A stretch of DNA of 6,308 nt from Candidatus Komeilibacteria bacterium (GTDB taxonomy: Bacteria; Patescibacteriota; Patescibacteriia; UBA1558; S5-K13): positions 1-6,308 of the forward strand of contig JAUVAE010000041.1 in assembly GCA_030591905.1 (NCBI GenBank), written 5' to 3'. The notes under the pieces were generated by a model that did no database searches, had not been told where the DNA came from, and was given only the letters and a program-made list of their open reading frames with translations. Shown here in pieces: positions 1-4,488 of this stretch. Numbering within the stretch: position 1 is the first letter of the stretch; every line of letters starts with the position of its first letter. The translations under genes and the position numbers were made by a program.

Positions 1-399
1 GGAGGAGTAGCTTTAATTAGAGTGGCTAAAGATTTAGACAAAGTTGAAGTTGAAGGTGAGGAAAAAGTTGGCATTGATATTTTAGCTAAAGCAATTGAAG
101 CTCCAATTATGCAAATTGCTGAAAATGCTGGTAAAGATGGTCCAATAATTGCTGAAAAAGTAAGAATTAATAAGGAAATTAATTTTGGTTATAATGCTTT
201 AACAGATAAATTTGAAGATTTAGTAAAGGCCGGTGTTGTTGATCCAACTAAGGTTGTTCGTTCAGCTTTACAAAACGCATCTTCAATTGGGGCTATGTTT
301 TTAACTACAGAAGCAGTTGTAGCCGAGATTCCTAAGAAAGACGGTGGTGCTCCAATGATGCCTCCAATGGGTGGTATGGGAATGCCTGGAATGATGTAA
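1..399 (+). CDS. groEL: GroEL (60-kDa chaperonin), C-terminal 132 residues; 5' end outside window
   Basis: This is the C-terminal part of the ATP-driven cytosolic folding chaperonin GroEL, which forms double seven-membered rings and works with GroES. The frame is open from base 1 and begins with GGVALIRV, matching the family's conserved glycine-rich stretch near residue 415. It continues through the returning equatorial domain: AIEAP, then FGYNA, then VVDPTKVVRSAL. The Asp of VDPTKV (fragment residue 81) matches the ATP-pocket Asp495 of E. coli GroEL. The protein ends in a flexible Gly/Met-rich tail (MGGMGMPGMM) of the kind that projects into the ring cavity; here it also carries prolines rather than pure GGM repeats. 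Two stops in tandem (TAA TGA) end it, and a strong intrinsic terminator lies 65 bases downstream, so groEL closes its transcript. The GTG at 22 is an internal valine codon, not a start. Family assignment is very secure. Confidence 0.97.
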   Translation, partial: GGVALIRVAKDLDKVEVEGEEKVGIDILAKAIEAPIMQIAENAGKDGPIIAEKVRINKEINFGYNALTDKFEDLVKAGVVDPTKVVRSALQNASSIGAMFLTTEAVVAEIPKKDGGAPMMPPMGGMGMPGMM

Positions 400-401
400 T
401 G

Positions 402-416
402 ACCATCGGAGATGGT
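402..416 (+). repeat. Short perfect hairpin just after the groEL stop
   Basis: ACCATC (402-407) and GATGGT (411-416) form a perfect 6-bp stem with a 3-base GGA loop in the groEL 3' untranslated region. No T-run follows, so it is not a terminator by itself. It could stabilise the 3' end of the message; that role is inference. Confidence 0.4.
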
Positions 417-423
417 AAATACT

Positions 424-463
424 AAATATCAAATTCTAAATAACAAATAAATTTCAGATATTT
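424..463 (+). repeat. AT-rich imperfect inverted repeat in the groEL 3' UTR
   Basis: AAATATC plus AAATT (424-435) can pair with AATTT plus GATATTT (450-463), giving 12 pairs interrupted by a two-base CA bulge. The stretch is built from short AT-rich words such as AAAT and CAAA. The pairing is weak because of base composition, and function is unknown. Confidence 0.3.
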
Positions 464-464
464 G

Positions 465-499
465 AAAGCGCCGAGTTTATCTCGGCGCTTTTTTGTTTT
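465..499 (+). terminator. Rho-independent terminator of groEL
   Basis: An 11-bp perfect stem (465-475 with 481-491, core GCGCCGAG / CTCGGCGC) closes a 5-base TTTAT loop. A T-rich tract follows (489-494, then TTTT after a single G). The GC-rich core stands out sharply against the AT-rich surroundings. This is the classic intrinsic terminator layout and ends transcription from groEL before the repeat region. Confidence 0.93.
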
Positions 500-530
500 A
501 AATATTTATTTATTTCAACCTCTCCCCCGA

Positions 531-554
531 CCCCTCTCCTAGTCAGGAGAGGGG
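531..554. repeat. Perfect 10-bp hairpin, AGTC loop
   Basis: CCCCTCTCCT (531-540) and AGGAGAGGGG (545-554) pair perfectly around the loop AGTC. No T-run follows. The hairpin is the mirror partner of the one at 583-604, so both can form local hairpins or pair with each other. Confidence 0.85.
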
Positions 555-582
555 AGATAGGATAAAAAGTTTTGAATATAGT

Positions 583-604
583 TCCTCTCCTGACTAGGAG
601 AGGG
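583..604. repeat. Second hairpin, inverted copy of the one at 531-554, GACT loop
   Basis: CCTCTCCT (584-591) and AGGAGAGG (596-603) pair perfectly around the loop GACT, with an extra T-G pair outside. The loop is the reverse complement of the AGTC loop at 541-544. The 22 bases here match the reverse complement of 532-553 at 21 positions, so this is an inverted duplicate. Confidence 0.85.
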
Positions 605-605
605 A

Positions 606-651
606 TGTCCGACTTGTCTCACCGTAACTTTAGTGAAGGTGGAAGGACAAG
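606..651. repeat. Imperfect palindrome with TGTCC/GGACA, CTTGTC/GACAAG and CACC/GGTG arms
   Basis: Arms CTTGTC (613-618) and GACAAG (646-651), and inside them CACC (620-623) and GGTG (638-641), give an interrupted stem around a loop with the core word ACTTTAGTGAAG. TGTCC (606-610) can instead pair with GGACA (645-649). It lies within the larger repeat cluster and has no sign of coding. It resembles repetitive extragenic palindromes in form; the copy number in the genome cannot be judged from this window. Confidence 0.5.
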
Positions 652-670
652 GAGAGGTTTAGATTTTTGC

Positions 671-699
671 TTTTTAAAAGCGGAAGCTTTTGTTATAAT
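671..699 (+). promoter_or_regulatory. Probable extended -10 promoter for the gene at 727
   Basis: TGTTATAAT at 691-699 is a perfect TATAAT (694-699) preceded by the TGn extension. The -35 region with 17-base spacing (671-676, TTTTTA) is weak, which is tolerable for an extended -10 promoter. Transcription would start near 706 and leave a leader of about 20 bases. A small hairpin, AAAAGC / GCTTTT with a GGAA loop (676-691), overlaps the spacer. The promoter is the only strong candidate between the groEL terminator and the next gene. Confidence 0.5.
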
Positions 700-726
700 A
701 AGTACATAATTATTATTTAAAAGATT

Positions 727-1605
727 ATGCCTTTTTATCCTGATGATGGTGGTGGCGACGATTTAGAAATAGAACATAAATATAATATAGATGACAGAAA
801 TCTATCACCACAGGGCCACCGTAAAAGCGGGACAGGCGGGATTCCATCTGTGAGAGAAAAAAAATCTGACGACGATTCAGATAGTCTTATAATTAAAAGT
901 AATCGGAAAAAAATTGAACCAGTATCAGGAATAGATCATCAGGAATTAAAAAAAAGAATTGAAAGTTTTACTTTAAATAATGATGTTGAAGAAGATGTTT
1001 TAAACGAGGAGGAGGATATAATAGTGGAAGATGAGGAAGGAGTTCCTAGTATAAAAGATTTTGAAGTAGATACTATTCCTAAAATTAAAGATACTAAAGC
1101 AGATAGTTTAGAAAAAGAATATGTTTTTCTTGAAAGTAAAATTTCAAGACCATTAAAATTTTTTAAGAATAATAAAAAACCAATATCAAATGAGACTTTA
1201 AATTGGTATATGAAAATATCTGGTTTACCAATTTTTTTAATTACATTATATAGTATGTTGGTTTTGGGCAGAGAATATTTAATTACTATATCTTCTAATT
1301 TGACAAGTTTTGCTCAAAATATGTATTGGTTTGATAGTATGAAATGGCCATTTGAGATATTGGTATTTTTGTTTGTTACGTATATAATTATAAAGAGAGA
1401 AAAACAATTACCTAGAATTGCTGGAATTACTTGTATTATTATTGGTTTTTCCGCTGGGGTTATTATTGCAGTTATTAAATTGTTTTGGTATAGAGAAATG
1501 TGGAATATTTTTTATTTGTCGGCGGAGAGTATATTTTTAGGATTAACAGGTTTAGTTATTGGTCTTCTAGCATCAGCCGTATTTTATGAAGAGTATCAGC
1601 GATAA
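727..1605 (+). CDS. Unrecognised protein: acidic disordered N-terminus plus four membrane segments
   Basis: I do not recognise this 292-residue protein. Residues 1-130 look disordered and strongly charged, with Asp/Glu clusters (for example residues 88-104) and few hydrophobics. Residues 140-158 are basic. The C-terminal half carries about four hydrophobic segments at roughly 161-181, 207-223, 231-253 and 262-286, so it should sit in the cytoplasmic membrane with the acidic tail probably facing the cytoplasm. No catalytic motif or cleavable signal peptide is visible. Codon use matches its neighbours apart from a GC-rich patch at codons 28-42. The ATG at 727 lies about 20 bases after the predicted transcript start and has no Shine-Dalgarno sequence. 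It stands alone between a terminator and a 144-base gap. The layout suggests a membrane-anchored scaffold or envelope protein, but that is a guess. Confidence 0.85.
   Translation: MPFYPDDGGGDDLEIEHKYNIDDRNLSPQGHRKSGTGGIPSVREKKSDDDSDSLIIKSNRKKIEPVSGIDHQELKKRIESFTLNNDVEEDVLNEEEDIIVEDEEGVPSIKDFEVDTIPKIKDTKADSLEKEYVFLESKISRPLKFFKNNKKPISNETLNWYMKISGLPIFLITLYSMLVLGREYLITISSNLTSFAQNMYWFDSMKWPFEILVFLFVTYIIIKREKQLPRIAGITCIIIGFSAGVIIAVIKLFWYREMWNIFYLSAESIFLGLTGLVIGLLASAVFYEEYQR
809..852. repeat. GC-rich patch in frame within the acidic membrane protein, repeat-like
   Basis: Within codons 28-42, bases 811-845 hold 23 G/C out of 35, far above the rest of the gene. CACAG (809-813) and CTGTG (848-852) bracket the patch as an inverted pair. 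It shares the word CACCGTAA (817-824) with the intergenic palindrome at 620-627. It encodes a neutral-to-basic Gly-rich stretch (QGHRKSGTGGIPS) inside an otherwise acidic region. This looks like a repeat fragment captured in frame, but 8 shared bases are weak evidence. Confidence 0.35.
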
Positions 1606-1649
1606 ATTTTCAATTAAATTTTAATAATTAATTAAAAAAAAGAATATTT

Positions 1650-1671
1650 ATCCTGTTAAAAATAATAGGAT
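1650..1671 (+). repeat. 9-bp hairpin downstream of the acidic membrane protein gene
   Basis: Bases 1650-1658 pair with 1663-1671 (eight Watson-Crick pairs and one G-T) around an AAAA loop. A T-run comes only at 1682-1687, about ten bases later, so it would be a poor intrinsic terminator, though it may mark the 3' end of the preceding transcript. Confidence 0.4.
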
Positions 1672-1705
1672 TATACAAAATATTTTTTAAATATAAAAAA
1701 CATAA

Positions 1706-1725
1706 TATTTTACGTTTGTAAAATA
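1706..1725. repeat. Perfect 8-bp palindrome upstream of the DUF4870-like gene
   Basis: TATTTTAC (1706-1713) and GTAAAATA (1718-1725) flank a GTTT spacer, 24 bases before the ATG at 1750. Its position and dyad symmetry would suit an operator or a leader hairpin. The surroundings are so AT-rich that symmetry by chance is possible. No clear promoter hexamers are seen beside it. Confidence 0.4.
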
Positions 1726-1749
1726 AATTAATAAATAATATTTAATAGG

Positions 1750-2091
1750 ATGGTAAAAACAACAGAGAAAAAAGAGGAAAATATTTTTGAAAAAGCTAGT
1801 AAAAAAGTCCAAAATAAAAATGGTTTGGCAGCTTTAAGTTATGTTTGGGTTTTATGTCTAGTTCCTTTATTAGGATCTAAGGATGAATTCGTGAAATTTC
1901 ATGCTCGGCAAGGTTTTGTTTTATTCATTATAGAATTAGTCTTGACTCTAGTAGGGTGGATTCCAGTAATTGGATGGTTATTATTATTAGTAGTAGGTAT
2001 TGTGGCTATTATTGGACTTATTAAGGCTTTAAACGGAGAAAAATGGGAAATTCCTTATATTTATAACTTATCTAAGAAAATTAAGATATAA
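1750..2091 (+). CDS. Small DUF4870 / Tic20-like membrane protein
   Basis: This 113-residue protein has a lysine/glutamate-rich cytosolic N-terminus (1-24) followed by three hydrophobic segments at about 25-42, 52-70 and 71-94. Two features fit DUF4870 (Tic20-like) proteins: the conserved KFHARQG stretch (residues 49-55) after the first segment, and the NGEKWEIPY stretch (95-103) near the C-terminus. The biochemical role of that family in bacteria is not established, so none is assigned. The ATG at 1750 is the only reasonable start: an in-frame TAA lies at 1732-1734 and no other start codon falls between. AGG sits directly against the ATG, too close to act as a normal ribosome binding site. 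The pyruvate kinase gene follows 85 bases later on the same strand, so co-transcription is possible but not shown. Confidence 0.82.
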   Translation: MVKTTEKKEENIFEKASKKVQNKNGLAALSYVWVLCLVPLLGSKDEFVKFHARQGFVLFIIELVLTLVGWIPVIGWLLLLVVGIVAIIGLIKALNGEKWEIPYIYNLSKKIKI

Positions 2092-2100
2092 TTTTAGTTT

Positions 2101-2170
2101 TTAGTTCGTAGCCAGTAGTTCATAGAGAAATTTTAGAACTACTAACTACCAACTACTAACTACCAACTAA
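2101..2170. repeat. Tandem heptamer array with an upstream inverted copy, in front of pyk
   Basis: Bases 2137-2169 consist of the 14-mer AACTACTAACTACC twice, plus five more bases. It can be read as the heptamer AACTACY repeated 4.7 times. Bases 2101-2120 are an inverted copy: they pair with 2151-2170 at 17 of 20 positions. A competing perfect 8-bp stem forms between 2114-2121 and 2136-2143. The two folds exclude each other because they share 2114-2120. The whole lies between a stop codon and the pyk start, where it could form a leader structure. No T-run follows, so it is not a terminator. Confidence 0.75.
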
Positions 2171-2176
2171 ATTATT

Positions 2177-3610
2177 ATGAATAGAACCAAAATTGTTGCT
2201 ACGATTGGACCGGCGTCATCAAAATATAAAATTTTATTGAAAATGGCTAAAGCAGGCATGGATGTTTGTCGGCTTAATTTTTCACATGGTTCACATCAAG
2301 CTCATTTAGATTTAATTAATAATATTAAAAAAGTTCGTCAGGAACTAGATGTTCCTTTAACTATTTTACAAGATTTACAAGGTCCTAAATTAAGGGTAGC
2401 TGATGTAGGGGATGGAGGAATTAGGATTGAAAAAAATGAAGAGATAGTTTTGGTAGATAAAAAAATTATTAATTATAATCTTTTAGTGGGATCTAAAAAC
2501 AAGATTATTCCAGTTGATTTTGATATTAGTCAGATAGTGAAAAATAAAAATCGAATTTTAATTCATGATGGGTTAATAGAATTAAAAGTAATTAAGATAG
2601 AAAAAAATTTAGTATGGTGCAAGGTAATTACTTCGGGGATTATTTTTTCTCATAAAGGGGTAAATATTCCTGGTGCTAAAATTACTGATACTGTTTTGAC
2701 TGATAAAGATAAAGAAGATTTAAAATTTGGCCTACGGCAAAAAGTTGATTGGATTGCTTTATCTTTTGTTAGAGATCCAGCAGATATTAGAAGTTTAAGA
2801 AAGTTGATAAAAAAATATGATGCTAAATCTAAAGTCAAAATAATGGCTAAGATTGAAAGACCGGAAGCAGTTAAAAAAATAAATAAAATTATAAACGAAG
2901 TAGATGCTATTATGATTGCGCGTGGTGATTTAGGAGTAGAAATAGACATTGAAAGAGTTCCAATTATTCAAAAAGATATTATTACCAAGTGTATGAAAGT
3001 TGGTAAGCCCGTGGTAGTAGCTACTCAGATGTTAGAATCTATGGTAGAGAATCTACGGCCGACTAGAGCGGAAGTTTCAGATGTAGCTAATGCGGTGATT
3101 GATCATGCTGATGCGATTATGCTTTCTGGAGAAACAGCTTACGGAAAATATCCTGTAGAAACAGTAGAAATGATGAATAAAATTGTTAAAAAAACAGAGG
3201 ACTCTCCTTATGATGATGTAATTGATGTTAGATTATTATCAAAATTAGAAAATATTTTAGCAGTTCCAGAATCAGTTAAGAATTTAGTTCTAAACACTAA
3301 GGCTAAAGCTATTGTAGTGGCTACTAATTCTGGATATTCAGCGCGGATGATTTCTCGTTTGCGACCAGAAACAAAAATTATTGCCTTAGTTAACGATGGT
3401 GTTATTAAAAGACAACTTAATGTTTCTTGGGGAGTTTTTTCTTTAAATATGCCTAAATGTAAGACCGTTTCGGAAATTATTAATAAGTCAATTAAATTAA
3501 TTAAAGATAAAAAGCTAGTTAAGAAAGGAGATTCAGTAGTGATTGTTACTGGTCAGCCAGTAGGTAAAAAACATAATATGAATTTAGTTAAATTACAGGA
3601 AATTGAATAA
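2177..3610 (+). CDS. pyk: Pyruvate kinase
   Basis: This cytosolic enzyme transfers phosphate from PEP to ADP, giving pyruvate and ATP in the last step of glycolysis. The 477 residues match the usual bacterial length of about 470. The N-terminal RTKIVATIGPASS begins the TIM-barrel domain. Active-site residues are in place: Arg32, Asn34 and Ser36 in CRLNFSHG, Asp66 and Arg73 in DLQGPKLR, Lys225 and Glu227 in AKIERPEA, Asp251 in the signature IMARGDLGVEI, and Thr283 in VATQMLESM. The B domain spans roughly residues 73-170. The C-terminal domain (about 355-477) is complete, and there is no extra PEP-utilising domain. Leu67, Gln68, Lys71 and Val74 are the residues associated with potassium-independent enzymes. 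The ATG at 2177 fits the family start and lacks a Shine-Dalgarno sequence. The gene probably heads an operon with the next two. Allosteric control cannot be read from the sequence. Confidence 0.97.
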   Translation: MNRTKIVATIGPASSKYKILLKMAKAGMDVCRLNFSHGSHQAHLDLINNIKKVRQELDVPLTILQDLQGPKLRVADVGDGGIRIEKNEEIVLVDKKIINYNLLVGSKNKIIPVDFDISQIVKNKNRILIHDGLIELKVIKIEKNLVWCKVITSGIIFSHKGVNIPGAKITDTVLTDKDKEDLKFGLRQKVDWIALSFVRDPADIRSLRKLIKKYDAKSKVKIMAKIERPEAVKKINKIINEVDAIMIARGDLGVEIDIERVPIIQKDIITKCMKVGKPVVVATQMLESMVENLRPTRAEVSDVANAVIDHADAIMLSGETAYGKYPVETVEMMNKIVKKTEDSPYDDVIDVRLLSKLENILAVPESVKNLVLNTKAKAIVVATNSGYSARMISRLRPETKIIALVNDGVIKRQLNVSWGVFSLNMPKCKTVSEIINKSIKLIKDKKLVKKGDSVVIVTGQPVGKKHNMNLVKLQEIE

Positions 3611-3637
3611 AAGATTTAAGTTATAAGTCATAAGCTA
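3611..3637. repeat. Low-complexity TATAAG-type repeat between pyk and the next gene
   Basis: The 28-base gap contains near-tandem words (AAGTTATAAGTCATAAGCTAT) related to one another by ATAAG units. It has the same flavour as the heptamer array before pyk: short degenerate tandem words filling a gap between genes. There is no Shine-Dalgarno sequence and no terminator, so transcription should pass through into the next gene. Confidence 0.4.
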
Positions 3638-3638
3638 T

Positions 3639-4466
3639 ATGAATAAAAAAAGTAGAAAAATAGATATTTTTTTGTTGATTCTATTTCCGATAATTTCTAC
3701 GATTTTATCTTTTTCTTTGAAGTTAAATTTTTTATCTTCAACTATATTATTTTTTGGATTACCAAGTCTATGGCTATCTTATAGAAATAGTAAGTTAATT
3801 AAAAAAAGTTTACTATTCTCTATTATTCTTTCAATTCCAGGAACTTTTATTATTGATTATGTCATAGTTACTAGTAAGAGTTGGTATGTAATTGATACAA
3901 TTTTTCCTATTCGTTTATTTAATGTAGTTGTAATAGAACAATTTATTTGGGGATTTTTATTACTTTATTTTATAATTATTTTTTATGAATATTTTTTAGA
4001 TAAAATAAAAAAAGATCCTATTCAATTGGCCTTCTTTAGATTATTTAATAAAAAAGAAAATATTTTTGATAAAAGATTGAAATGGTTTTCGTTTGTTCTA
4101 TTTTTTATTTTAGTTTTATTCTTTATTTTAGTGTTGATAAATCCGATTATTTTTAATATTGAGTATTCTTATTTAATAGTTGGTTCAGTATTAATATTAA
4201 TTCCAGCAGTAGTATTTTTAATTTTATATCCTCATTTTTTATTGAAATTTGTTAAAATTACTATATATTTTTTATTTTTAGCAGTATTAATTGAATTTGT
4301 AGGAATAGGAATGAATTATTGGTTTTTTCCAGCTACTACAAAATTTTTAGGATGGCTCACAATTTTAGGATTCTCAATACCCTTGGAAGAATTTTTCTTT
4401 TATTTTATAATTTTTCCTAGTGCTGTATTATCTTATTATGAATTTTTTCATGATGATCGAAAGTAA
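3639..4466 (+). CDS. Lycopene cyclase-domain membrane protein (CrtYc/CrtYd-like, fused)
   Basis: This 275-residue, very hydrophobic protein has about seven membrane segments, seen at roughly 8-24, 31-47, 56-75, 97-118, 149-170, 176-197 and 206-266 (the last holding two). It reads as two copies of the lycopene cyclase domain of the heterodimeric CrtYc/CrtYd or fungal CarRA type. The first is at about 66-119 (IDYVIVTSKSWYV, then VVIEQFIWGF) and the second at about 211-270 (IEFVGIGMNYWFF, then IPLEEFFFYFI). The second copy keeps the PxEE motif typical of the family; the first has VIEQ, keeping one Glu. Known members cyclise the ends of lycopene. Here no carotenoid gene is nearby and the substrate is unknown, so only the domain, not the reaction, is assigned. 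It lies 28 bases after pyk and 22 before ppsA, suggesting co-transcription. The domain call is by motif memory alone. Confidence 0.7.
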   Translation: MNKKSRKIDIFLLILFPIISTILSFSLKLNFLSSTILFFGLPSLWLSYRNSKLIKKSLLFSIILSIPGTFIIDYVIVTSKSWYVIDTIFPIRLFNVVVIEQFIWGFLLLYFIIIFYEYFLDKIKKDPIQLAFFRLFNKKENIFDKRLKWFSFVLFFILVLFFILVLINPIIFNIEYSYLIVGSVLILIPAVVFLILYPHFLLKFVKITIYFLFLAVLIEFVGIGMNYWFFPATTKFLGWLTILGFSIPLEEFFFYFIIFPSAVLSYYEFFHDDRK

Positions 4467-4488
4467 TAAATATATAAAATAAAATATT

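Larger units (their letters stand above)
516..660. repeat. Nested palindromic repeat cluster, possible non-coding mobile remnant
   Basis: This non-coding stretch is built from inverted repeats and is richer in C/G than its flanks. The outer ends are AACCTCTCC (517-525) and its exact reverse complement GGAGAGGTT (651-659), like terminal inverted repeats. Inside lie two strong hairpins (531-554 and 583-604) and a third, imperfect palindromic block (606-651). No open frame of note and no transposase are present. The layout fits a small dispersed intergenic repeat or MITE-like remnant. From memory, similar words occur as dispersed repeats in Patescibacteria genomes, but I could not search for this. 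I see no clear flanking target duplication. Confidence 0.6.

Noticed and set aside
22..399. A separate 125-residue gene starting at GTG 22
   Set aside because: The frame is open to base 1 and upstream codons (GGVALIR) continue the GroEL match, so this GTG is an internal valine.
400..402. Alternative genetic code with TGA read as glycine, as in some Patescibacteria
   Set aside because: All genes read through with the standard bacterial code and end at TAA; the only TGA noted beside a gene end follows the TAA of groEL, so nothing supports recoding.
531..604. Bidirectional intrinsic terminators
   Set aside because: The stems are strong but no T-run follows either one, and the real groEL terminator lies upstream at 465-499.
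2137..2170. CRISPR-like array
   Set aside because: The units are 7-14 bases with no spacers between them, so this is a simple tandem repeat.
2650..2949. A 99-codon open frame on the minus strand
   Set aside because: It lies wholly antisense to conserved pyruvate kinase active-site coding sequence and its product has no recognisable features; it is a shadow of that gene.
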